The notes below the pieces were generated by a model. The model saw only the letters and a list, made by a program, of their open reading frames with translations. It did not search any database and was not told where the DNA came from. From NCBI GenBank assembly GCA_026986415.1, contig JALSOR010000080.1:1-36358 (forward strand): a stretch of 36,358 nt of DNA, given 5' to 3'. A program made the translations under genes and the position numbers. This document shows positions 25,904 to 34,428 of the stretch, one piece after another. How positions within the stretch are numbered: the stretch's first letter is position 1; every line of letters begins with the position of its first letter. This DNA is from Acidilobaceae archaeon. Its GTDB lineage: Archaea > Thermoproteota > Thermoprotei_A > Sulfolobales > Acidilobaceae.

Positions 25904-27103
25904 TCAAACCTCGTTAGTGACAGCAGTCCTAGTCAGCACCGCCGTAGTAATAGTTGCGAGAAGCGCTGAGAGAATAATCCCGCCCGCAAGAGTAGAAGAG
26001 AGGATGCCGGCCGCCTGGCCAGTGAACGCTATAACAGTACTCATAGTCAGCCTCGCACCGAAAACCGAGGCAAGCCTTAGATCGCCAACACCAGTAAGAA
26101 CTTTTAGACCCATATAGGAAGCCGCGACCTTCAAAGTATAGCTCAGCACGAAAAGGAGCAACGCCGTCTTCAAACTGCTCCCCACACCGCTCGGCATCGC
26201 GTTCATACCCGCATAGACGAAGAAGACCGGTGCGAGAAAGCCGAAAGTTAGACCGCTAATTTTCGCCTCTAACAGTCTACGCTTCTCTATGAAGCCACGA
26301 GTAGCAATACCAAGTATGAAAGCGAATAGGACAGCATGTATGCCTACGTGCTCGCTCAGCAGGCTGGCCCCTATTAGGGCCGCTATTATTATCCTGAGCT
26401 CGGCCTCCGCGCTGCTGTGGGGAAGCCAGTCGATCGCTTTGGCGAATAGTACTGGGAATACTAGTACGAACGCGAAGTAGAGCAGCAGTGAAAGGTTTTT
26501 CGATGATACTATAAACGTGAAGGATAGTACCACTATAACGTCGGCGATCATGGCGGAAGAGAATATTAGCTGTCCTATCCTCCTCCTGAGCAGGCCTACA
26601 CTTTTAATTATAGAGTAGACGATAGCCACCCCTGTCGTTGAGACTCCCAGCCCTGTTAGGAGAGCCTGCATCCGGGTATAGCCCGTCCAGTATAGCACTG
26701 TGTAAACGGCTACAAGCGGTACAACTACGCTGGCGCCACCTATCAGCAACCCGCTTTTAAACTCTCTACGGAGCAGTGTGGGGTCTATCTCTAAACCTGC
26801 TATGTACATTAAGAATACGCTCCCGGCTAGGGATAAGAGGCCTAAGAGATTGTCACCGTGCATGCCGCGGACCGCTATGAGGAGGCCGAACAGGATCTCG
26901 AATATGGCGGGAGTAACCGCTAGTGCGTCCGCCAGGAAGCTTGCCGCGGCAATCATAAACGCGACGACCGTTGCCTCATAGAGCATTACCCCTCCCTTAG
27001 AGCCCGTCTCTCCCGCGTGCCCGGCGAGCAGTGCTCCCCCAATGGCCAGTCCTACTCCTATGAGCGTAAGTACTAGTCTCCACCGGAGTGTTAGCCTCTT
27101 CAA
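25904..27103 (-). CDS. Na+/H+ or K+/H+ antiporter of the CPA2/Kef type
   Basis: About 12 TM; ALAVTPAIFEILFGLLIAV, YIAGLEIDPTLLRREFK, LGVSTTGVAIVYSI, SAMIADVIVVLSF, LAPVFFVYAGM. Confidence 0.88.
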   Translation of the reverse strand: MKRLTLRWRLVLTLIGVGLAIGGALLAGHAGETGSKGGVMLYEATVVAFMIAAASFLADALAVTPAIFEILFGLLIAVRGMHGDNLLGLLSLAGSVFLMYIAGLEIDPTLLRREFKSGLLIGGASVVVPLVAVYTVLYWTGYTRMQALLTGLGVSTTGVAIVYSIIKSVGLLRRRIGQLIFSSAMIADVIVVLSFTFIVSSKNLSLLLYFAFVLVFPVLFAKAIDWLPHSSAEAELRIIIAALIGASLLSEHVGIHAVLFAFILGIATRGFIEKRRLLEAKISGLTFGFLAPVFFVYAGMNAMPSGVGSSLKTALLLFVLSYTLKVAASYMGLKVLTGVGDLRLASVFGARLTMSTVIAFTGQAAGILSSTLAGGIILSALLATITTAVLTRTAVTNEV

Positions 27104-27217
27104 ACCCTACACGCTCCCTAGCTTTCACAGCTACCATCCTGGGGTTGTGGCGGAAGGATAGACGGTAGGATCATGTTGACATGTACGGGCTAATTTCCCC
27201 TACACACTTATTCCTAC

Positions 27218-27607
27218 ATGACCAATAAAACGTTGTATGGACAGGGAGTCCTAGAGGGGCACTACCAGTTGGCGGGACGTAAGTATAAGGGTTGCGGTAG
27301 GAGGGTGGTACTGCCTGTACGGTCTAGAAATGCTAGGAGGCTAGCGGCGAAGCTCGAGCCTGAAACATGCGATGGTGTGCTGGTGCTTATTGTATGCGAG
27401 GGGTTCAACTGTAGGGAGTGCGTTTTCGATGAGAAACCGGAGGTTATAGTGAGGAAGGTTAAAATGCACGACCCGCTTAGCGGGTTATACCATGAGCTTC
27501 CCGTGGTGGAGGGGGTCTATAGGGGTAGGATTATATGGAGGGGTGTATGGAAAAACGGTATGCTTGAGGTTTCAGGGGTCGAGTGCCCGTCTACTCCGGG
27601 TCCCTGA
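27218..27607 (+). CDS. Hypothetical protein
   Basis: 129 aa ORF in an otherwise uncovered gap; two Cys near CEGFNCREC; no family recognised. Confidence 0.5.
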   Translation: MTNKTLYGQGVLEGHYQLAGRKYKGCGRRVVLPVRSRNARRLAAKLEPETCDGVLVLIVCEGFNCRECVFDEKPEVIVRKVKMHDPLSGLYHELPVVEGVYRGRIIWRGVWKNGMLEVSGVECPSTPGP

Positions 27608-28547
27608 TACCCCACTCGGTTATTACAAAGACTGTCTCCCCCTCGGGGAGGTGGGGAGCATCTACTATCCTGGCGATCCTCTTGTTTCCACGGCTCTTCT
27701 TCAGTTGAACCCTGACCCCTGGAGCATGGTATAGCACGTGGCCGCCCACTGCCTGGGTCGGGTCTCCATAGAAGACGTCCGGCCTAGCCATTACCTGGTT
27801 TGTTATGACTACTGCTACATTGTATATCTCGGATAGCCTGGAGAGCTGGTGTAGATGCTTGTTGAGCAGCTGCTGTCTCATCGCGAGGTTCTCTCTCCCG
27901 GGGAACTCGGCCCTGAAATGGCTGGTGACACTGTCAACCACTACTAGCCTGATATTCTCCCTCTTGATCATGTCGAAGAGCTGGTCTACTATGGCCATCT
28001 GGTGGTGGCTGTTGATAGCCCGTATCCAGTATATATTCTCCATGGCCTGGTCCGGGTCTAGGCCGACGCCTCTAGCCATCTGCTCTATCCTCTCCCACCT
28101 GAAAGTCCCCTCAGTATCGATATAGACGGCCTTAGCGTTGAGTCCTCCCTGCTCCTCGGGAAGCTGAACGTTAACACTCAGCTGGTGGCATATCTGGGTC
28201 TTCCCGCTACCGAACTCTCCGAAGAACTCTGTTACCGTCCTAGTCTCGACTCCCCCGCCGAGCAGCTGGTCTAGATTCTTGCTCCCAGTAGTGATCTTCC
28301 TAACGGTTAGCCTCTCCTTTTTCAGGTCGAGAGCGGTCTTGAACCTGATATCCAGGGCGTCGCGGGCGGCCTGGATTATCTTCTGGGCGGTCGGTAATGG
28401 TATACCTGTAGCCTGGCTGAGCTCGTGCGGTGTAGCGACAGCGATAGCCTCGATACTGGTGTAACCGCTACTTATGAGTTTCTGGGCCGTTGTAGGGCCA
28501 ACGCCTGGAAGCTCGGTTATATCCTTAGGCTTCTTCTCCTCCGACAT
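27591..28547 (-). CDS. radA: DNA repair and recombination protein RadA
   Basis: HhH N-terminus ([20 protein letters not shown]), Walker [64 protein letters not shown] extends to 28586; MSEEKKPKD start preferred, about 45 nt from a tatata box. Confidence 0.97.
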   Translation of the reverse strand: MSEEKKPKDITELPGVGPTTAQKLISSGYTSIEAIAVATPHELSQATGIPLPTAQKIIQAARDALDIRFKTALDLKKERLTVRKITTGSKNLDQLLGGGVETRTVTEFFGEFGSGKTQICHQLSVNVQLPEEQGGLNAKAVYIDTEGTFRWERIEQMARGVGLDPDQAMENIYWIRAINSHHQMAIVDQLFDMIKRENIRLVVVDSVTSHFRAEFPGRENLAMRQQLLNKHLHQLSRLSEIYNVAVVITNQVMARPDVFYGDPTQAVGGHVLYHAPGVRVQLKKSRGNKRIARIVDAPHLPEGETVFVITEWGIRDPE

Positions 28548-28741
28548 AGCCTTATCAATCCCTGTTAATGGTTTTCCACCGGGCAAACCTTATATACCAT
28601 GTAGTGTTAGAGTTACCGCCCGCCCCGGGAGGGGGGACCGGAACTATTACCAGCCCGGGAGACAAGGATTACCGCCGGAGGAGTCCAGGCCCCTTAATAT
28701 TTACGCCCCCAACACTAGGACAAGCCCGGGTGTAATAGAGT

Positions 28742-30136
28742 ATGAGAATACTGCTCTTCCACGCCGACATGCTAGAGTATGAGACCACCCGTAAGGCGTT
28801 GAGGAACCCTCCCGACCCTCCCGGGAAGTACACGGGCGGCCCTCTAGTAGCGGTTTTCGTAAGCGTGGAGGAGGACGATTCCCCACTAACAGTAGAGGCC
28901 GCGGCAGGCGAGATACTAAAATACTCGCTAGACACTGTAAAGGAGGATAACATCGTCATCTACCCATACGCCCACCTAAGCAGCAGGCTCGCCAGGCCCG
29001 AGAAGGCTCACAGGCTCCTCGTACTACTGGAGGAGGAGCTAAACAAGACGGGGAGCCTGAAAGTACACAGGGCACCATTCGGATGGTACAAGAAGTTCAC
29101 AATAAAAGTCAAGGGGCACCCGCTCAGCGAGCTTAGCAGGACCATAAAACCTGAGCCGACCATAGAATATGAGGGCTCGAAATACCCGTTAAGCGAGGCT
29201 CCCAAGACAGGGGCAATACCGAGCCTACCAGGCAGGGTTACCGCTTCCGGGCTGCTCCTAGAGAAGCTAGAGCTTTTCAACGTTCTCAGCTGCTCCTCCT
29301 GGTGGCTAGACCAGTTCTCGTCCAGGCTCGAATCAAGGATAATAGCGGTCACAGGCAGAGACCGGGTCAAACATGAACTGTTACGCTCAGACCACAGGCC
29401 TGGAAGCCCGTTGGACGCGCTAAGAGCGATCATAGAGCTTTTACAGGCCGGGCCTGGCAGGAGCGGGCAGGTAACAGTCTACAGGCTCGCAGGCTGCCCC
29501 TCCCAGACCATGTACTCGCTACCCATAGATGGTTCTGGAGAGGCCAGGAGCGTGCTCGACGCCATACTTCACAGGGCGGGCAGCGATAGCCTCCGCACCT
29601 ACCCTGAGGGGGAGCTGAGAGTGTCGGGTCAGAGCTTCAAGATACTCTACTATGAGAACAGTAGCGGCCCCCAGACGCCTATAGGCGCGGTCTCAGGCGA
29701 AACCGTGATCCTCGGGCCTCTATGGGCCATACTCTACGCCGTGCTGGACAGCGAGGTAAGCATCGCCAGCCGGGGAGTAACACCATACCTCCCCTTATGG
29801 TTACACCCAGTAAGCGTAGCGCTCATCCCGGCCAAGACGGGGCAGGCCGAGTACGCGGGCATCATAGCGTACGAGCTGGCCAGACACGGGGTTACCACGG
29901 TAGTATTGGAGCCTCCCGGCAGTATCGGGCAGCGTATAAGGCAGGCCGCGAAATACTGGATACCAATGACGGGTGTTGTAGGGCCCCGGGAGGTGTCAAC
30001 GGGCACTGTCACGATCCGTAAGAGGTGGAAGGAGGGAGAGCAGGAGGTGCTAGCAGTCTCCGAGCTGGTAGAGCAGGTTTCAAGCCAGCTGGCCAGCACT
30101 GGAGGTGTCGGGCTCAGGCTCCGAAGCCTCCCCTGA
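28742..30136 (+). CDS. Threonyl-tRNA synthetase, editing-type (archaeal editing domain plus anticodon-binding domain, degenerate catalytic core)
   Basis: N-terminus MRILLFHADMLEYE ... GEILKYSLDTVKEDNIVIYPYAHLSSRLARPEKA ... HRAPFGWYKKFTIKVKGHPLSELSR is the archaeal ThrRS editing domain; C-terminus LPLWLHPVSVALIPAKTGQAEYAGIIAYELARHGVTTVV is anticodon-binding-like; class II motifs 2/3 not recognisable in between. Confidence 0.82.
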   Translation: MRILLFHADMLEYETTRKALRNPPDPPGKYTGGPLVAVFVSVEEDDSPLTVEAAAGEILKYSLDTVKEDNIVIYPYAHLSSRLARPEKAHRLLVLLEEELNKTGSLKVHRAPFGWYKKFTIKVKGHPLSELSRTIKPEPTIEYEGSKYPLSEAPKTGAIPSLPGRVTASGLLLEKLELFNVLSCSSWWLDQFSSRLESRIIAVTGRDRVKHELLRSDHRPGSPLDALRAIIELLQAGPGRSGQVTVYRLAGCPSQTMYSLPIDGSGEARSVLDAILHRAGSDSLRTYPEGELRVSGQSFKILYYENSSGPQTPIGAVSGETVILGPLWAILYAVLDSEVSIASRGVTPYLPLWLHPVSVALIPAKTGQAEYAGIIAYELARHGVTTVVLEPPGSIGQRIRQAAKYWIPMTGVVGPREVSTGTVTIRKRWKEGEQEVLAVSELVEQVSSQLASTGGVGLRLRSLP

Positions 30137-30301
30137 GCCGTCCTCCTCTATCCTCTCCAGTACTATGTGGAACGTGTTCTTCTTACAGTACGGGCAGTAA
30201 TGGTATATCTTCCCCATACTCGCTAGATCGTAGCTTACAGGCAGGACCCACTCTCTACCGCACTCGGTGCATTTGAGCTTCCATCTCGTCACTTCAGGCA
30301 C
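30080..30301 (-). CDS. Small zinc-ribbon protein
   Basis: CTECGREW ... CPYCKKN, two CxxC knuckles; 73 aa. Confidence 0.65.
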   Translation of the reverse strand: MPEVTRWKLKCTECGREWVLPVSYDLASMGKIYHYCPYCKKNTFHIVLERIEEDGSGEASEPEPDTSSAGQLA

Positions 30302-30584
30302 CCTCGTCCTCGGGGATACGTATCTTGTAGAGGAGATATAGTTTCTCCACGGCAGGCCTAACCTCCGGTAGTAGAATGTACTTCATATAGTTCAGCCCTT
30401 TAATCGGCATTATCAGCTTCTTTTCAATAGTGTAACCGCAGAAGGGGCATCTCATTTTCACGGTAATCCTTGCCAGCTCCCTGTCATCTTCCAGGGGTCC
30501 CTCGAGGATATACGTGTACTCTACAGGCATGTTACATTTAGGGCATAACCCCTTCTCCTTGTACTCCCTAGCTATTTTAGGCAA
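30294..30584 (-). CDS. Small zinc-ribbon protein
   Basis: CPKCNMP ... CPFCGYTIE, two CxxC knuckles; 96 aa; overlaps the next gene by 8 nt. Confidence 0.7.
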   Translation of the reverse strand: MPKIAREYKEKGLCPKCNMPVEYTYILEGPLEDDRELARITVKMRCPFCGYTIEKKLIMPIKGLNYMKYILLPEVRPAVEKLYLLYKIRIPEDEGA

Positions 30585-30709
30585 CTCCTACCACCAGGCA
30601 CCCGTCTAGTCCTTATTCTACGCGGAGAGGCGGCCGGGGAAAGGCCGGGCTTCCACCCATTCTTACAAGGGTTATCGTTTGCCGATATCTTAAAGGGGGT
30701 TAAATCCTT

Positions 30710-32602
30710 CTAGCCTGTCATGCCAAGCCTGGTCCTCACCAGTTTCAGGGCGTACTCCGCGTCGCGCACGGCAAAGCCTAAGCCTAGCCTTTCAAGCGTT
30801 TCCGGAAGTGGCACCCCCGTCTCGGGATCCCAGCCTCTAATCCTATAGTATTCTCTTACCGCCTCTCGCAGGTCGTCCCAGTCTAGGAATGCCCTGACAC
30901 CCCTGAGCGGGCCCTCGGGTATGGGCTCCATCCAGCGCGGCGGGACCGTATCGTCTAGTGGGGGAGTAACATGGTCTATAATGTCGTGGAGCCTGGCGAG
31001 TATCTCCGCCCGTCTCGGGGCTTGGAGCAGCTCCTCAATCCCGGCATTAATACCGGTGTAGGCGGAGAAGAATTCTTGGACAGCGCTCAGCGGGTATGAG
31101 ACGAACCTGCAGATACCCATAGTGTCGAAGAGGGCGTCCTTATCCCTGTTCCTAGCAAGACTCTCAACCCTCTCCTTGGCAGGCCCCGCAATAGGGGGCT
31201 CGTGCGGGCTTGGCCATCCCCTCAAGTGGCTAGCCCCGACATCTGCAGTTGCATAGCTGACACCTAGAGCCCTCCTACCTCTAGGATCCCAGGCTGGAGC
31301 CTCGAGGCCTTTAACGTGGACAGCCTGCTCTCTGCCCACGCCTAGTATTTCTGCCGCTCTCTTCACACCTTCAGCAAGTATTGCGCCGACACCCCTTCTC
31401 TCGGCGATCATGTTTATGAGCGTCTCTACAGCCTCCGCGTCCCCGAAGCCCTCAGCTTTCAGGCCGAACGTTGACGGGTCGACAAGGCCTTTCTCCACGA
31501 GCTCCAGGAACCAAGCTATAACGTTGCCCGTACTGATACTGTCGAGGCCTAGCTCGTCAACTAGCACGTTGAAGTAAAGGACCGGTTCGATCTTGAAAAC
31601 GCCCGGGGCCGCGCCAAGCATCCCCAGGTTCTCGTATTCCGGTTTCACATTGTAACTCCCACCCTTATACTTGAAACTGACGAACCTGGCGCACTTCACC
31701 GGGCAGCTCTTGCCGTGGATATACCATGGGGCTTCAACCTCATACTTTTTCACCTCATCCCCGGAGAGGCGGGCTGCGAGCTCCCCCGGTATCCAGGGCC
31801 TGGTGAAGTTGAAGGAGGGGCTCATGCTGGCCGCAGCGCTAAACTCGAGCGCGTTGGTAGTGCCGTACTCGCGTATCTCCCCGTACGTGGGGCTTTCACT
31901 GAAATGGCGATACCAGTAGTCCCGAAGTATTCTGAGCCTCTCCTCATCCTTTACGGGTAGCTTGCCCGACCCGTAGACGGCGACGGCTTTGAGCTTCTTG
32001 GACCCCATTACGGCTCCCAGCCCTCCCCTGCCAGCGGCGCGGTACACGTCGAAGGCGATGTGGGAGATCCTAACCAGTCTCTCGCCTGCCGGGCCTATGG
32101 CTGCCACGCTAGCCTCCTGCCTGGTCATGCTCCGCACGGCGTTTGTCGCTTCTGAGACCCTGAGACCCCAAAGCTTGGAGGCGTCCAGTATTTCTACGCG
32201 GTCGTTCTCGATATAGAGCACGCCGGGATCGTCCAGGACACCCTCAATAATAAGGGCAGCATAACCCGCCCTCCTGAGGAGCGGCCCGAAGAAATCGCCA
32301 GCATGACTATCATGCAGGAGCCTTGTAAGAGGACTCTTAGAAACAACACTAACCTTGCTCGCACCGGGAGCTACAGCGTTCAGAAGGCCGCTGCTAAACA
32401 CCAGCTTATTCCCAGGCCCTAACGGGTCTGTCCCGGGGGGTATGTGCTTCCACGCCAGGTAATAGCCGAGGCTTTTACCTCCAAGGAACATGCCACACAC
32501 GTCCTCGTCCAGAACCTCGACCCTGTGCCTACCGCTCGTCAGGTTCACGGTTAGGACTCGGCAGTATTCTCCGGGGAGTCTGATCACTGCTCGCACCACC
32601 AA
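30710..32602 (-). CDS. Aldehyde:ferredoxin oxidoreductase family (tungsten/molybdopterin) protein
   Basis: LGGKSLGYYLAWKHIPPGTDPLGPGNKLVFSSGLLNAVAPGASKVSVVSKSPLT; AAGRGGLGAVMGSKKLKAVAVYG; CPVKCARF; DTMGICRF. Non-ATG start (TTG/GTG) likely. Confidence 0.92.
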   Translation of the reverse strand: MVVRAVIRLPGEYCRVLTVNLTSGRHRVEVLDEDVCGMFLGGKSLGYYLAWKHIPPGTDPLGPGNKLVFSSGLLNAVAPGASKVSVVSKSPLTRLLHDSHAGDFFGPLLRRAGYAALIIEGVLDDPGVLYIENDRVEILDASKLWGLRVSEATNAVRSMTRQEASVAAIGPAGERLVRISHIAFDVYRAAGRGGLGAVMGSKKLKAVAVYGSGKLPVKDEERLRILRDYWYRHFSESPTYGEIREYGTTNALEFSAAASMSPSFNFTRPWIPGELAARLSGDEVKKYEVEAPWYIHGKSCPVKCARFVSFKYKGGSYNVKPEYENLGMLGAAPGVFKIEPVLYFNVLVDELGLDSISTGNVIAWFLELVEKGLVDPSTFGLKAEGFGDAEAVETLINMIAERRGVGAILAEGVKRAAEILGVGREQAVHVKGLEAPAWDPRGRRALGVSYATADVGASHLRGWPSPHEPPIAGPAKERVESLARNRDKDALFDTMGICRFVSYPLSAVQEFFSAYTGINAGIEELLQAPRRAEILARLHDIIDHVTPPLDDTVPPRWMEPIPEGPLRGVRAFLDWDDLREAVREYYRIRGWDPETGVPLPETLERLGLGFAVRDAEYALKLVRTRLGMTG

Positions 32603-32722
32603 ATACTAGTATACTATGGGCCCTCACAGGTTGATAGCCGTTATTTAGGGCTGGGACGAGCAGGGTTAGACCTATACTGTGCTGTTAAGCAATTCTTAGT
32701 ATAGGGGCGATGACGTGCTGTT

Positions 32723-32790
32723 ACACGGCCGTGAGCAGAGCCCACCCTCAGGGTCACGACCCTGGAGGGGAGGGCGGTGGTGAACCGTGT
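32723..32790 (-). ncRNA. Candidate structured RNA, H/ACA-like layout if read on minus strand (strand uncertain)
   Basis: GCCC-a-CCCTC-AGGGT-CACG-ACCCT-g-GAGGG-ga-GGGC hairpin at 32740-32775, enclosed by ACACGG 32723-32728 / CCGTGT 32785-32790; on the minus strand the outer stem is followed by A-ACA. Confidence 0.3.
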
Positions 32791-32820
32791 TTCAGCGCGG
32801 AGCCCCCGCGGAATAGCTGT

Positions 32821-33579
32821 TTAGAGGTATGCGAGTGCAAGCTTGTATATGAGTGGGCCTGAGCCGGCGATAATAGCCGCGCCGGGCGTCGTCTTCATGG
32901 TCCTCTTTAGACCTGTGATTGTTAGTGCTGTGCCTAGTAATAGTAGTATTAATCCTACGGGGGATCCGGTGGCTGCTAGGAGGCTTTTCAGGCTCAGCCT
33001 GCCTGTCGCTTCTAGGAGGACTATGCGTAGACCGTATGGTAGGAGGCTGCTCGCTCTTACGGCGAAAACGTCGTAGAGGGGTCTCTCGCGAGGGAATGGT
33101 GCTAGTAGTATTAGGATTATTATTGCGTCTAGGAATGCTGCTATTACGGGGAATATGAAGCTGTATACCGCGGCTCTTAGCGGTGCTGTCATTATACCGG
33201 TAATGTTGAGGCTCGCAGCATTACGAATAAACTCTATTAATAATATTATGATAAAAGTTAATATTGATGTCCCTATCCAGCTGGCAAAATATACAACCGC
33301 GACACCATAAAGCCCATACCTAGCGAGAAGCCTCCTCAAACGGCTATAATACCTTAAAGGGTTAACCAGGGCCCTTACAGGGTCAAGCATGCTCCCCAGG
33401 AAGCTCAGCCTCTCGCCGACCCTGCCGGGAATCCTCCTAAGCCTTGCCCCCGGCAATCCATCCACCACGCAAAATGGGCAGTGCCAGCCCAAAATAAAAA
33501 CAATATAATTCCAGCTAGGAAAAAGGCTCCGGGCAACACGCATAGGGGAGGGCCCCTCAACGCTTTGGCCCCCGGCCAT
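32821..33579 (-). CDS. Hypothetical membrane protein; N-terminus uncertain
   Basis: Hydrophobic segments (VAVVYFASWIGTSILTFIIILLIEF, VYSFIFPVIAAFLDAIIILILLAPF). True start could be 33543 or 33390. Confidence 0.6.
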   Translation of the reverse strand: MAGGQSVEGPSPMRVARSLFPSWNYIVFILGWHCPFCVVDGLPGARLRRIPGRVGERLSFLGSMLDPVRALVNPLRYYSRLRRLLARYGLYGVAVVYFASWIGTSILTFIIILLIEFIRNAASLNITGIMTAPLRAAVYSFIFPVIAAFLDAIIILILLAPFPRERPLYDVFAVRASSLLPYGLRIVLLEATGRLSLKSLLAATGSPVGLILLLLGTALTITGLKRTMKTTPGAAIIAGSGPLIYKLALAYL

Positions 33580-33580
33580 C

Positions 33581-33602
33581 GCACCCCCTATAAGGGGGGT
33601 GC
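33581..33602. promoter_or_regulatory. Perfect 8-bp inverted repeat enclosing a TATA-like sequence
   Basis: GCACCCCC-TATAAG-GGGGGTGC between a minus-strand and a plus-strand gene. Confidence 0.5.
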
Positions 33603-33723
33603 TAGAGCCAGCCCCTCACACATTTTTAGGGAGGGGAGGTCCTATCAGAGGGGCCCACTCCCGAGCATAATAGACTATGGCTTCCCCAGCCTATAACGGT
33701 TGGCTCGGAAGACCAATGCTTGA

Positions 33724-34371
33724 ATGGTGGCCGGGAGGTTGAGGGTTCGAAGACAGTTCCTCGGGAGACACATAATGTTGAAGAAGAAGTATGGGGACAT
33801 GCTGCTCTCGGGTAAGAAGACAACAACTATACGTGTAGGCATAGTGAAGCCCAGGTACGATACGCTGATAGTCCATAGCGGGGGGAGACCGATAGCCATA
33901 GTTAGAATAGAGGATGTCACGGTCAAGAGAGTATCCGAGCTCACAGACGAGGATGCGAGGAGGGACGGGTTCCCGGATAGGAGCACGCTGATAGAGGCTC
34001 TCCGGAAAATGTATGGAAGGATAGGCGGCGACGAGCCGGTCACGATTATACGCTTCAAACTAGTAAAAAGGCTCGACAATCTTGACAGCGACGATCCCTA
34101 CATGGGGTTAACACCAGCAGAGATCGCCAGGATAAGCCTCCGATACTTGAACGATAAGCTGTCAGACGAGGAGAAGCGCATACTCAGAGACCTTACAGTC
34201 ACAGGCAGTATAAGGGGGACAGCGCAGAGGCTCTACGGGGATCCCACCAGGAGGAGTAAGATACGTGCAACGCTGAGACGCGCGTTAAAACTACTATTAC
34301 AGGAGGGTATCCTGAGCGTTAAACGGCACCCGGACACGAGAATAGAGAGTGGAGGGGGAGACAGCGCATAA
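33724..34371 (+). CDS. ASCH-domain (PUA-like fold) protein with C-terminal helical/HTH-like extension
   Basis: LKKKYGDMLLSGKKTTTIRVGIVKPRYDTLIVHSGGRPIAIVRIEDVTVKRVSELTDEDARRDGF is ASCH-like. Confidence 0.75.
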   Translation: MVAGRLRVRRQFLGRHIMLKKKYGDMLLSGKKTTTIRVGIVKPRYDTLIVHSGGRPIAIVRIEDVTVKRVSELTDEDARRDGFPDRSTLIEALRKMYGRIGGDEPVTIIRFKLVKRLDNLDSDDPYMGLTPAEIARISLRYLNDKLSDEEKRILRDLTVTGSIRGTAQRLYGDPTRRSKIRATLRRALKLLLQEGILSVKRHPDTRIESGGGDSA

Positions 34372-34428
34372 TTAGAAATATAGGCTTCCAGCCCCAACAG
34401 GAGCCTAACATCTCGGAGGCGCAAGGGA

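Noticed and set aside
28615-28690. GC-rich gap between radA and ThrRS-ed with small inverted repeats
   Set aside because: Only short local stems (e.g. CCCC-GGGA-GGGG); not enough for an RNA call beyond promoter spacing.
30620-30650. CGGCC-GGGGAAA-GGCCG hairpin after AOR
   Set aside because: Single short stem with no U-run; possible processing site but too weak to call a terminator.
33690-33740. CTCGGAAGACC resembling the SRP RNA helix 8 tetraloop
   Set aside because: Flanking conserved SRP residues (GGUCAGG / AGCAGCC) are absent.
33743-33752. GGGTTCGAAG resembling a tRNA T-loop
   Set aside because: No matching T-stem, acceptor or anticodon stems nearby; lies at the start of the ASCH ORF.
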